Source: Achromobacter sp. HZ34
Lineage (GTDB): Bacteria > Pseudomonadota > Gammaproteobacteria > Burkholderiales > Burkholderiaceae_B
Direction of reading: 5' to 3'
DNA length: 64,000 nt
Assembly (NCBI RefSeq): GCF_002209485.1
Contig: NZ_NJIX01000001.1
Coordinates: 124,001 to 188,000 of the forward strand
Translations under genes and position numbers: made by a program
Shown: piece by piece, positions 8,902 through 17,655 of the stretch
Numbering within the stretch: position 1 is the stretch's first letter
Layout: each line of letters opens with the position of its first letter
Notes under the pieces: generated by a model
Told to the model about the DNA's origin: nothing
Seen by the model: the letters and a program-made list of their open reading frames with translations, nothing else
Database searches by the model: none

Positions 8902-9402
8902 ATGGCAGCTAGACCGCAATCGCAAAGCAGCCGCGTCGAAGACGTCGGCAGCGAATTCCTGGTGTTCACGCTGGGCGACGAAGAGTACGGCATCGACATC
9001 CTGAAGGTGCAGGAAATCCGCGGCTATGACGCGGCCACCGTAACCCGCATCGCCAACGTGCCGCCCTTCATCAAGGGCGTGACTAACCTGCGCGGCATCA
9101 TCGTTCCCATCGTGGACCTGCGCATCAAGTTCGCCCTGGGCAAGGTCGAATACAACGAACAGACCGTGGTCATCATTCTGAACCTGGATCGCCGCGTCGT
9201 CGGCATCGTGGTCGACGGTGTGTCCGACGTGCTGATGCTGAATTCCGGCCAGATCCGCCCGGCCCCCGAGTTCGGCGCCAAGCTGTCGACGGAATATCTG
9301 ACGGGCCTGGGCACGATCGACGATCGGATGCTGATCCTGGTGGATATCGAGAAGATGATGACCAGCGACGAAATGGCGCTGGTGGAAAAAGTCGCCGCCT
9401 GA
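8902..9402 (+). CDS. cheW: Chemotaxis coupling protein CheW
   Basis: Scaffold that links MCP tips to CheA, 166 residues. A single CheW domain fills about 15-160 ([20 protein letters not shown], then [15 protein letters not shown]). It follows cheA by 13 bases with a GGGAG site, and precedes the first chemoreceptor gene. Length and motifs are ordinary for the family. Confidence 0.97.
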   Translation: MAARPQSQSSRVEDVGSEFLVFTLGDEEYGIDILKVQEIRGYDAATVTRIANVPPFIKGVTNLRGIIVPIVDLRIKFALGKVEYNEQTVVIILNLDRRVVGIVVDGVSDVLMLNSGQIRPAPEFGAKLSTEYLTGLGTIDDRMLILVDIEKMMTSDEMALVEKVAA

Positions 9403-9490
9403 CGCGGAAGGCTGAACCGCGCGGGCAGAAGAGAGGGTGGGGGAGGTGTCTCGCGGACATCTACCCAAATAGATCGGGGGGAATTTAGCT

Positions 9491-11188
9491 ATGCGCCGTT
9501 TCTTCGCCAATATGTCGATACGCGCCAGCCTGCTTGGCGTGTTGGCGTTTTTTTCGCTGATGCTGGTGCTGGGCGCCGTCCTGGGCGTGGCGTCGCTGTA
9601 CGTCAGCAACAACACGATGCAGGAAATGCGGCGTAACCAGGCCTTGGCCATGGCGCTGGATGGTGTCGTGGGCGAGTACAAGAACACCCTGATCGGCCTG
9701 GGCCGCGCGGCGTCGGTGCATTTGAGCGAAGTGGTCAAGCATATCGGCGATCCGGCGATTCCGGAGCCCGGCCTGGCCCCCCCGGCCAAGAGCCTGCTGG
9801 ATTTCGCGCGTATTTCCTATGACAAGTCCCTGGCCGAGTTCAAGCGCTACCAGGGCATGCCGCATCCCGCCGGCCTCGACAACGAATTCAAGGAAATCGA
9901 CGCCGCCTATGGCGCGTTGATGCAAAACGGCGTCAAACCGCTGTTCGACGACCTCACCAAGGCTGATCTGCCCAACTACCAGATGCACGCCCAGATGGTG
10001 TCGGACGTGATGGAAGACCGCTTCAACCTGGCGCTGGGGCAGTTCACCAGCTGGCGTGCGAAGAGCAACACGGCCGCCTTCGACGAAGCGGAGCAACGTT
10101 ATCAATGGGTGTTGGTGGCTGTCGGCGCGGGCGGGGTGATTGCCATCCTGCTGGTGCTGTCCACCTATATGTTCTTGCGGCGCCGCGTGATCAGCCCGCT
10201 GGACGAGGCCGCGCATCGCTTCGACCGCATCGCGGCGGGCGATCTCACGGAGGCCGTCGATTCGCGTTCGAACAACGAGATCGGCCGCCTCTACGCGGCG
10301 ATCAAGCGCATGCAGGAGAGCCTGACCCGCACGGTGTCGCAGGTGCGCCGTGGCGTGGATGAGATCAACGTCGGCTCGCGCGAGATCGCCGCGGGCAATA
10401 CCGATCTGTCCAGCCGCACCGAACAGCAGGCGGCTTCGCTGGAGCAGACGGCGGCATCCATGGAGCAACTGGCCTCGACGGTGAAGCAGAACGCCGACAA
10501 CGCGCGCCAGGCCAATCAGCTGGCGGCCAGTGCGTCGGATGTGGCGGCGCGCGGCGGCGTGGCGGTCAATGAAGTGGTCAGCACGATGGAGGGCATTTCG
10601 GCCAGCTCGCGCAAGATCTCTGAAATCGTCAGCGTGATCGACGGCATTGCCTTCCAGACCAACATCCTGGCGCTGAACGCGGCGGTGGAAGCGGCCCGTG
10701 CCGGCGAGCAGGGCAAGGGCTTCGCGGTAGTGGCGGGCGAAGTGCGCTCGCTGGCGCAGCGCAGCGCGCAAGCGGCCAAGGAAATCAAGGGCCTGATCGA
10801 GGACTCGGTGACCAAGGTGGGCGCTGGTTCGCAGCAGGTCGAACGGGCCGGCGCGACCATGGAAGAGATCGTGGCGTCGGTCAAGCGGGTCACGGACATC
10901 ATGGGCGAGATTTCGGCGGCGTCCGAGGAACAGTCGACCGGTATCGACCAGGTCAACCGCGCGGTATCGCAGATGGATGAAGTGACGCAGCAGAACGCGG
11001 CGCTGGTGGAAGAGGCGGCTGCCGCGGCGGGTTCGCTGCAGGAACAGGCGCAGCGCCTGTCCGAAGCCGTCGCCGTGTTCAAGATAAATCAAGGCCAGGT
11101 CATCGACGTGTCGGCCCAGCAACTGGGTGGCCAGCGCGCCCCCGTGCTGGCGGGCGCGGGCAGGCGGCTGGCCGAAGTGGCGGGTTAA
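9491..11188 (+). CDS. Methyl-accepting chemotaxis protein 1
   Basis: Inner-membrane chemoreceptor of 565 residues. Transmembrane helix 1 is at about 9-38. A periplasmic helical sensor of about 170 residues of the Tar/4HB type follows, then helix 2 at about 207-232, a HAMP domain, and the coiled-coil signalling domain. The hairpin tip is [20 protein letters not shown]. The C terminus (RRLAEVAG) has no CheR-docking pentapeptide. The signalling half is almost identical in DNA to two other receptor genes in this window (33323 and 35964) while the sensor half is different. The ligand cannot be inferred. Confidence 0.95.
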   Translation: MRRFFANMSIRASLLGVLAFFSLMLVLGAVLGVASLYVSNNTMQEMRRNQALAMALDGVVGEYKNTLIGLGRAASVHLSEVVKHIGDPAIPEPGLAPPAKSLLDFARISYDKSLAEFKRYQGMPHPAGLDNEFKEIDAAYGALMQNGVKPLFDDLTKADLPNYQMHAQMVSDVMEDRFNLALGQFTSWRAKSNTAAFDEAEQRYQWVLVAVGAGGVIAILLVLSTYMFLRRRVISPLDEAAHRFDRIAAGDLTEAVDSRSNNEIGRLYAAIKRMQESLTRTVSQVRRGVDEINVGSREIAAGNTDLSSRTEQQAASLEQTAASMEQLASTVKQNADNARQANQLAASASDVAARGGVAVNEVVSTMEGISASSRKISEIVSVIDGIAFQTNILALNAAVEAARAGEQGKGFAVVAGEVRSLAQRSAQAAKEIKGLIEDSVTKVGAGSQQVERAGATMEEIVASVKRVTDIMGEISAASEEQSTGIDQVNRAVSQMDEVTQQNAALVEEAAAAAGSLQEQAQRLSEAVAVFKINQGQVIDVSAQQLGGQRAPVLAGAGRRLAEVAG

Positions 11189-11197
11189 GAGGCTTTT

Positions 11198-12052
11198 GTG
11201 ACGACGATAGCGGCGGCGCCGTCTTTCCAGGTTGAACGGCAATTCGATTTTCGCGATGCCGACTTCTCGCGCGTGCGGCGCATGATCCATGCGCGGGCGG
11301 GGATCTCGCTGGGCGAGCACAAGCGCGAGATGGTCTACAGCCGGTTGGCGCGGCGCCTGCGGGTATTGGGCCGCAACGACTTTGCCAGCTACCTGGATCA
11401 GTTGGAACAGGAGGTGGGCGACCCGGAGTGGGAAGACTTCGTCAACGCCCTGACCACCAACCTGACGGCTTTCTTCCGCGAGTCGCACCACTTCCCCATC
11501 CTGTCGAAGTTCGTCGCCACGCGGCCCGACCCCGTGTCGGTGTGGTGTTGCGCGGCGTCGACCGGCGAAGAACCGTATTCGATCGCCATCACGCTGGCCG
11601 AGACCTTGAGCAGCCGGTCGCTGGCCAATGCCAGCGTGTACGCCACCGATATCGACACCAATGTATTACAGAAGGCGCGCAGCGCCGTCTACCCCTATGA
11701 GCGCGTGGCCAAGATCGAAGACGCGCGCCTGCGCCGCTTCTTCCTGAAGGGCAAGGGGCCGGCCGCGGGGCAGGCGCGCGTGCGTCCCGAGATCGCGTCG
11801 CTGGTGCGCTACGACACGCTCAACCTGCTGGCGCCGACGTGGCCCATCCAGGAGAAGTTCGACGCGATCTTCTGCCGCAACGTCATGATCTATTTCGACA
11901 AGCCGACCCAGGCGCGCATCCTGGAGCGTTTCGTCCCGCTGCTCAAGCCGGGCGGTTTGTTGTTTGCCGGCCACTCCGAGAATTTCACCTATATCAGCCG
12001 GGATTTTCGCCTGCGCGGACAGACGGTGTATGAATGCCTGGGCCGGTCGTAG
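11198..12052 (+). CDS. cheR: Chemotaxis methyltransferase CheR
   Basis: Transfers methyl groups from S-adenosylmethionine to glutamates of chemoreceptors, 284 residues. It starts at GTG 11198, nine bases after the receptor gene. The N-terminal helical domain spans about 18-85. The SAM-binding fold contains [11 protein letters not shown] in the glycine-rich loop position and [10 protein letters not shown] in the later strand. It works with CheB encoded just downstream. Its likely tethering partner is the receptor at 33323, the only one with a suitable C terminus. Confidence 0.96.
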   Translation: MTTIAAAPSFQVERQFDFRDADFSRVRRMIHARAGISLGEHKREMVYSRLARRLRVLGRNDFASYLDQLEQEVGDPEWEDFVNALTTNLTAFFRESHHFPILSKFVATRPDPVSVWCCAASTGEEPYSIAITLAETLSSRSLANASVYATDIDTNVLQKARSAVYPYERVAKIEDARLRRFFLKGKGPAAGQARVRPEIASLVRYDTLNLLAPTWPIQEKFDAIFCRNVMIYFDKPTQARILERFVPLLKPGGLLFAGHSENFTYISRDFRLRGQTVYECLGRS

Positions 12053-12078
12053 GAAATAAAGCCAGGAACGACACAAAG

Positions 12079-13140
12079 ATGCAAAAGAAAATCAACGTAT
12101 TGTGCGTGGACGATTCAGCGCTGGTGCGCGGCTTGATGACGGAGATCATCAATAGCCAGCCGGACATGACCGTGGTTGCCACGGCCCCCGATCCCTTGGT
12201 CGCGCGCGATCTGATCAAGAAACATAATCCTGACGTCCTGACGCTGGACGTGGAAATGCCGCGCATGGACGGCCTGGATTTCCTTGAGAAGCTGATGCGC
12301 TTGCGACCCATGCCGGTGCTGATGGTGTCGTCGCTGACCGAGCGCGGTTCGGAAATCACCTTGCGCGCCCTGGAGCTGGGCGCGATCGACTTCGTCACCA
12401 AGCCGAAGTTGGGGATCCGCGACGGCCTGCTCGAATATACCGAGCTGATCGCCGACAAGATCCGCGCCGCCGCCAAGGCGCGCGTGCCTCAAGTGCCGCA
12501 TGCCAACACGCCCCGGCCCGTGCCGCAGATCCTGCGTTCGCCCTTGTCCAGCTCGGAGAAACTGGTCATCATCGGCGCCTCCACGGGTGGCACCGAAGCG
12601 ATCCGCCATGTCCTGCAGCCGCTGCCGGCCGATAGTCCCGCGATCCTGATCACGCAGCACATGCCGGCCGGTTTCACGCGCTCGTTCGCGCAGCGGCTCG
12701 ATGCCTTGTGCAGCGTGACCGTGCGCGAAGCCACGCATGGCGAACGGGTGTTGCCTGGACACGTCTATCTGGCGCCCGGTGGCGAAATGCATATGCGCCT
12801 GGGCCGCAGTGGGGCAAACTACGTGATCGAACTCGATCCGTCCGATCCGGTGAACCGGCATCGGCCGTCGGTCGATGTACTGTTTCATTCGGCAGCCGCG
12901 GCTGCCGGCCGCAACGCCATCGGCGTCATCCTGACCGGCATGGGCAAGGATGGTGCTGTCGGCCTGCTTGAAATGAAACGCGCCGGCGCGCGCACCCTGG
13001 CTCAGGACGAAGCCAGTTGTGTCGTGTTCGGCATGCCGCGCGAGGCGATAGCCCTGGGCGCGGCGGATGAAGTGGTTGCGCTGGGCGCAATGAGCGAACG
13101 TATCCTTGCCAATGTGGGCGACCGCGGCCATCGCGTCTGA
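12079..13140 (+). CDS. cheB: Chemotaxis methylesterase/glutamine deamidase CheB
   Basis: Removes receptor methyl groups when phosphorylated by CheA, 353 residues. An N-terminal receiver carries Asp57 ([12 protein letters not shown]). The catalytic domain from about 160 has the Ser in GASTGGTEA, the His in TQHMPAGFT and the Asp in TGMGKDGA. The ATG at 12079 is preferred (AGGAA upstream, [17 protein letters not shown]), although the frame is open 15 codons further. No cheD gene accompanies cheR-cheB. Confidence 0.96.
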   Translation: MQKKINVLCVDDSALVRGLMTEIINSQPDMTVVATAPDPLVARDLIKKHNPDVLTLDVEMPRMDGLDFLEKLMRLRPMPVLMVSSLTERGSEITLRALELGAIDFVTKPKLGIRDGLLEYTELIADKIRAAAKARVPQVPHANTPRPVPQILRSPLSSSEKLVIIGASTGGTEAIRHVLQPLPADSPAILITQHMPAGFTRSFAQRLDALCSVTVREATHGERVLPGHVYLAPGGEMHMRLGRSGANYVIELDPSDPVNRHRPSVDVLFHSAAAAAGRNAIGVILTGMGKDGAVGLLEMKRAGARTLAQDEASCVVFGMPREAIALGAADEVVALGAMSERILANVGDRGHRV

Positions 13141-13188
13141 CGCGATGCGTGCGAGTTCACAGGGCACAAGCATTTCTTGGAGTCTATG

Positions 13189-13578
13189 ATGGTTGACAAA
13201 AGTTTGAAGATCCTGGTGGTGGACGACTTCCCGACGATGCGTCGGATCGTCCGCAACCTGTTGAAGGAATTGGGTTTCGAGAACGTCGATGAGGCCGAGG
13301 ACGGCGCTGTCGCCTTGGACAAGCTGCGCAATGGCGGTTTCCAGTTCGTCGTGTCGGACTGGAACATGCCCAACCTGGACGGCCTGTCCATGTTGCAGCA
13401 GATCCGCGCCGATCCCAACCTGTCCAAGCTGCCGGTGCTGATGGTGACGGCGGAAGCGAAGAAGGAGAACATCGTGGCGGCGGCGCAAGCGGGCGCCAAC
13501 GGCTACGTGGTCAAGCCCTTCACCGCGGCCACGTTGGAAGAGAAGTTGAACAAGATCTTCGAGAAGATCGCTGGTTGA
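13189..13578 (+). CDS. cheY: Chemotaxis response regulator CheY
   Basis: The motor-binding response regulator; phospho-CheY binds FliM and FliN to change rotation. 129 residues from ATG 13189, the spacing from GGAG (13179-13182) favouring this over the ATG one codon earlier and over TTG 13177. Receiver landmarks are DD12-13, Asp57 in VVSDWNMP, Thr in MVTAEA and Tyr-Lys in GYVVKPF. This is the closer match to E. coli CheY of the two receivers in the locus. cheZ follows seven bases later. Confidence 0.97.
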   Translation: MVDKSLKILVVDDFPTMRRIVRNLLKELGFENVDEAEDGAVALDKLRNGGFQFVVSDWNMPNLDGLSMLQQIRADPNLSKLPVLMVTAEAKKENIVAAAQAGANGYVVKPFTAATLEEKLNKIFEKIAG

Positions 13579-13585
13579 GGTTGCC

Positions 13586-14236
13586 ATGGAAAGCACGGAA
13601 ACCACGCAAACGGAAGCCGGAGCTGGTACTGGCGATCCCACCGATCTGATCCACCGCATCGCCTCGCTGACGCGTATGTTGCGCGACAGCATGCGTGAGC
13701 TGGGACTGGACCAGGCCATCAAGGATGCCGCTCAGGCCATTCCTGACGCCCGCGACCGTCTGCGCTACGTGGCGCAGATGACGGAGCAGGCCGCCAACCG
13801 CGTGCTCAATGCCGTGGACGCCGCCCAGCCGGTGCAGGAAGATCTTGCCCGCAATGCCAAGCAGCTGGATTCGCGCTGGAACGAGTGGTTCGACCAGCCC
13901 CTGGACATGCCGCAGGCGCGCGAACTGGTGAAGGACACCCGCGCCTACCTGCAGGGCGTGCCGGGCCAGACCCAGATCACGCAATCCAAGCTGATGGAAA
14001 TCATGATGGCGCAGGATTTCCAGGATCTGACCGGGCAGGTCATCGTCCGCATGATGGACGTGGTGGGCGCGATCGAACGCGAATTGCTGCAGGTGCTGCT
14101 GGACAGCGTGCCGACCGAGAAGCGGGACGAAGCCAATTCCCTGTTGAACGGCCCGCAGGTCAACCCGGAAGGCAAGGTCGACGTCGTCACCAGCCAGGAC
14201 CAGGTGGACGATCTCCTGGCCAGCCTGGGCTTCTAA
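13586..14236 (+). CDS. cheZ: CheY-P phosphatase CheZ
   Basis: Accelerates dephosphorylation of CheY, 216 residues. The long helical hairpin carries the catalytic Gln in [18 protein letters not shown] (near residue 145). The C-terminal CheY-binding peptide is [13 protein letters not shown]. It is the last gene of the mot-che run. A 142-base gap then separates it from flhB. Confidence 0.96.
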   Translation: MESTETTQTEAGAGTGDPTDLIHRIASLTRMLRDSMRELGLDQAIKDAAQAIPDARDRLRYVAQMTEQAANRVLNAVDAAQPVQEDLARNAKQLDSRWNEWFDQPLDMPQARELVKDTRAYLQGVPGQTQITQSKLMEIMMAQDFQDLTGQVIVRMMDVVGAIERELLQVLLDSVPTEKRDEANSLLNGPQVNPEGKVDVVTSQDQVDDLLASLGF

Positions 14237-14256
14237 GGCTGGGGAGGGGAACTCGG

Positions 14257-14299
14257 CCAAGCGCGAACAACGCCGATTTCCCCCTTTTTATCTGCCATT
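14257..14299 (+). promoter_or_regulatory. Candidate FlhDC box upstream of flhB
   Basis: The right half CTTTTTATCTGCCATT (14284-14299) matches 12 of 16 positions of the enterobacterial FlhDC half-site CGCTATTTCTGCCATT. A weaker left half (7 of 16) lies 11 bases upstream, which is the expected spacing. It sits in the cheZ-flhB gap, 80-120 bases before flhB. Confidence 0.4.
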
Positions 14300-14378
14300 C
14301 GCGCGCACCATACGTTTTCTACAATGCCTGTCAGCGGCTCCCAGACCCGGAATGGCCGCCGCATGACCCACCCCCCGC

Positions 14379-15533
14379 ATGGCAGAAGAAAGCGACCTCG
14401 AAAAGACCGAAGCCGCCTCTCCCAGGCGCCTGGAAAAGGCGCGTGAAGAGGGGCAGGTGCCGCGTTCGCGCGAGCTTGGCACGTTCGCCGTGCTGGTGGC
14501 GGGGCTGGCGTACCTGTGGCTGGGCGCACCGCTGCTGTTTCGCAGCATCTCGGGCATCCTGCACAACGGCCTGGGTTTCGACTCCCGCATCCCCCGCGAC
14601 ACCACCGTCATGATCTCCACCGCGCTGCAAAGCGTGGGCGAGGCCATGCTCATGCTGGCCCCGTTCTTCCTGGTGGTCGCCGTGGTGTCCGTAGCCGCGC
14701 AACTGGCCATCGGCGGCCTGGTGTGGTCCAACAAGCCCCTGGAAGTGAACCTGGGCAAGCTGGATCCGATCGCCGGGTTCGGCCGCATATTCTCCTGGAA
14801 CACCCTGGTCGAGCTGGGCAAGACCCTGCTGAAGGCGGGTATCGTCGGCGGCATCGGCGCGGTGGCCATCTGGCGCCATCACGACGAAATGATCGCGCTC
14901 ATGCACACCACGCCCGTGGTCGGCCTGATCGGCATGCTCAAGATCGTCGCCACCTGCGCCGCACTCATCATCGCGTCCATGATCCTGCTGGTCCTGGCCG
15001 ACGTGCCCTGGCAGATCTTCAGCCACATGAAGAAGCTGCGCATGAGCAAGGAAGACGTCAAGAAGGAATTCAAGGAAAGCGAAGGCGACCCGTTGCTCAA
15101 GGCGCGCATGCGCCAGCAGCAGCGCCAGGCTGCCAGCCGCCGCATGATGGCCGCGGTGCCCGGCGCGGATGTCGTGGTCACCAACCCCACCCATTACGCG
15201 GTGGCGCTGAAATACATCGAAGGCGACCTGTCGTCCGCCCCCCGCGTGATCGCCAAGGGTACCGGGCTGATCGCCGCCCATATCCGCGAAATCGCCAAGG
15301 AAAACCGCGTGCCCACGCTGGAAGCCCCCCCGCTGGCGCGGGCGCTGTACAAACATGTGGAAGTGGGCAAGGAAATCCCGGTGGCACTGTACACGGCCGT
15401 GGCCGAAGTGCTGGCCTGGGTGTTCCAGTTGCGCGCCTGGCGACCGGGCTGGGTGCAGCCTTCGCCTCCCACCGATCTGCCGGTGCCGTCCAAGCTCGAC
15501 CCGCAGGCGCAAGCCGCGGCCGAAGGAGTCTAA
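14379..15533 (+). CDS. flhB: Flagellar export switch protein FlhB
   Basis: Inner-membrane component of the type III export gate that switches substrate class at hook completion, 384 residues. The N terminus is the typical EESDLEKTEAASPRRLEKAR. About four transmembrane helices span 30-210. The self-cleavage motif NPTH is at Asn269-His272, the same number as in enterobacteria. The cytoplasmic C domain resembles the small separate protein encoded at 52585-52971. The Shine-Dalgarno before ATG 14379 is poor. Confidence 0.97.
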   Translation: MAEESDLEKTEAASPRRLEKAREEGQVPRSRELGTFAVLVAGLAYLWLGAPLLFRSISGILHNGLGFDSRIPRDTTVMISTALQSVGEAMLMLAPFFLVVAVVSVAAQLAIGGLVWSNKPLEVNLGKLDPIAGFGRIFSWNTLVELGKTLLKAGIVGGIGAVAIWRHHDEMIALMHTTPVVGLIGMLKIVATCAALIIASMILLVLADVPWQIFSHMKKLRMSKEDVKKEFKESEGDPLLKARMRQQQRQAASRRMMAAVPGADVVVTNPTHYAVALKYIEGDLSSAPRVIAKGTGLIAAHIREIAKENRVPTLEAPPLARALYKHVEVGKEIPVALYTAVAEVLAWVFQLRAWRPGWVQPSPPTDLPVPSKLDPQAQAAAEGV

Positions 15534-15537
15534 GTAA

Positions 15538-17655
15538 ATGAGCGAATTGCTCGCCATGTTCAAGGCCAACGGCGCTGCCCAGGCGCGCCTGCTGGCTGGT
15601 CCATTGTTGATCGTCCTCGTGCTGGGCATGATGATCCTGCCCTTGCCGGCATTCATCCTGGACCTGCTGTTCACGTTCAATATTTCGCTGGCCATCATGA
15701 TCCTGCTGGTGGCCATGTTCACGCGCAAGCCGCTGGACTTCGCCGCCTTCCCGTCGGTACTGCTGTTCGCCACCCTGCTGCGCCTGTCGCTGAACGTGGC
15801 TTCCACCCGCGTCGTGCTGATGCACGGCCACTCCGGCCCGGACGCCGCCGGCAAGGTGATCGAAGCCTTCGGCCACTTCCTGGTGGGCGGCAACTTCGCC
15901 ATCGGTATCATCGTCTTCATCATCCTGACGATCATCAACTTCATCGTCATCACCAAGGGTGCCGGCCGTATCGCCGAAGTGGGCGCGCGTTTCACCCTGG
16001 ACGCCATGCCCGGCAAGCAGATGGCCATCGACGCCGACCTGAACGCCGGCCTGATCCGCGAGGACGAAGCGCGCAAGCGGCGCGCCGAAGTGTCGCAGGA
16101 AGCCGACTTCTACGGCTCCATGGACGGTGCCAGCAAGTTCGTGCGCGGTGACGCCGTGGCCGGCCTGCTGATCATGGTGATCAACGTCATCGGCGGCCTG
16201 CTGGTGGGCGTGGCCCAGCATGACCTGTCGGTGGGCGAAGCCGGCCGTGTCTACACGCTGCTGACCATCGGTGACGGCCTGGTCGCGCAGATCCCGGCGC
16301 TGGTCATCTCGACGGCCGCCGGTGTGGTGGTGTCGCGCGTGGCCAACGACCAGGACGTCGGCCAGCAGATCATGGGGCAGTTGTTCTCCAACCCCCGCGT
16401 GCTGTTCCTGACGGCGGCCATCATCGGCATCATGGGCTTGATTCCCAATATGCCGCACATCGCCTTCCTGTCGCTGGCCGCCATCCTTGGCGGTTCGGCC
16501 TACTACATGGTGCGCCGGGACATGCGGGCGCAGGCAGCGGCCGCGTCCAAACCCAATCCGGGCCAGACCCAGGCCAAGGCGGCTGCCGCCGAAGCCAGCT
16601 GGGAAGACGTGTCGATGGTGGACCAGCTGGGCCTGGAAGTGGGCTATCGCCTGATTCCCCTGGTCGACCACGCCCAGAACGGCGAGCTGCTGCACCGTAT
16701 CCGCAGCCTGCGCAAGAAATTCGCGCAGGACGTGGGCTTCCTGCCGCCGGTGGTGCACATCCGCGACAACCTGGAATTGAAGCCCAACGATTATGTGATC
16801 CAGCTTTCCGGCGTGGAAGTGGGCCGCGGCGTTGCCATGCCGGGCCAGTGGCTGGCCATCGACCCGGGCGGCGTCACCTTGAAGCTCAAGGGCACGGCTA
16901 CCACCGATCCGGCCTTCGGCCTGCCGGCGGTGTGGATCGAGGCTTCCATGCGTGACCAGGCGCAGATCGCCGGTTATACGGTGGTGGACGCCAGCACCGT
17001 GGTGGCCACGCACCTGAATCACCTGATGCACCGCCACGGTTCGCTGCTGCTGGGCCGCCAGGAAGTGCAGCAGTTGCTGGACCGCATCGGCAAGGACGCG
17101 CCCAAGCTGGTCGAGGACCTGGTGCCGAAGACGCTGTCGCTCACCATCCTGCAGAAGACGCTGCAAGGCCTGCTGGCCGAGGAAGTGCCGATCCGCGACA
17201 TGCGTTCCATCATCGATACCATTTCCGAACATGCCCCGCGCCTGTCGGCGCAGGCAGCCACGGCGGGTGGCCAGCCCGACGTGGGCGAACTGATTGCGTT
17301 GTCGCGGCGTGCCCTGGGCCGCGCGATCACGCAGCAGTGGTTCCCGGGCGACGGCGAAATCCGCGTCATCGGCCTGGACGTCAAGCTGGAGCGCGTGCTG
17401 TCGCAGGCGATTTCCACCAGCGGCGTGCTGGAGCCGGGCCTGGCCGAAAACGTACTGCGCGAGGCGCAGGCGGCCGTGCAACGCCAGGAGGCGCTGGGCA
17501 ATGCCCCGGTGCTGGTGGTGTCGCCGCTGCTGCGTTCGTCCCTCTCGCGCTTCCTGCGCCATCATCTGCCGCAACTCGGCGTGCTGGCCAATACAGAAAT
17601 TCCCGATGAGCGTATCGTGCGCGTGACCGCGCTGATAGGCGGGAGCTCGGCTTGA
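15538..17655 (+). CDS. flhA: Flagellar export gate protein FlhA
   Basis: Core of the export gate, 705 residues. About eight transmembrane helices lie in the first 330 residues. The conserved segment between helices 4 and 5 (GAGRIAEVGARFTLDAMPGK, then MAIDADL) is thought to couple export to the proton motive force. The C-terminal cytosolic half forms the ring that docks chaperones. The gene has a strong AAGGAG site four bases after flhB stops, and its TGA overlaps the flhF start. Confidence 0.98.
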   Translation: MSELLAMFKANGAAQARLLAGPLLIVLVLGMMILPLPAFILDLLFTFNISLAIMILLVAMFTRKPLDFAAFPSVLLFATLLRLSLNVASTRVVLMHGHSGPDAAGKVIEAFGHFLVGGNFAIGIIVFIILTIINFIVITKGAGRIAEVGARFTLDAMPGKQMAIDADLNAGLIREDEARKRRAEVSQEADFYGSMDGASKFVRGDAVAGLLIMVINVIGGLLVGVAQHDLSVGEAGRVYTLLTIGDGLVAQIPALVISTAAGVVVSRVANDQDVGQQIMGQLFSNPRVLFLTAAIIGIMGLIPNMPHIAFLSLAAILGGSAYYMVRRDMRAQAAAASKPNPGQTQAKAAAAEASWEDVSMVDQLGLEVGYRLIPLVDHAQNGELLHRIRSLRKKFAQDVGFLPPVVHIRDNLELKPNDYVIQLSGVEVGRGVAMPGQWLAIDPGGVTLKLKGTATTDPAFGLPAVWIEASMRDQAQIAGYTVVDASTVVATHLNHLMHRHGSLLLGRQEVQQLLDRIGKDAPKLVEDLVPKTLSLTILQKTLQGLLAEEVPIRDMRSIIDTISEHAPRLSAQAATAGGQPDVGELIALSRRALGRAITQQWFPGDGEIRVIGLDVKLERVLSQAISTSGVLEPGLAENVLREAQAAVQRQEALGNAPVLVVSPLLRSSLSRFLRHHLPQLGVLANTEIPDERIVRVTALIGGSSA

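Noticed and set aside
6009-8999. 996-codon minus-strand frame across motB, the response regulator and cheA
   Set aside because: Antisense shadow; His/Arg/Gln-rich low-complexity translation covering three recognised genes, no ribosome site or domain.
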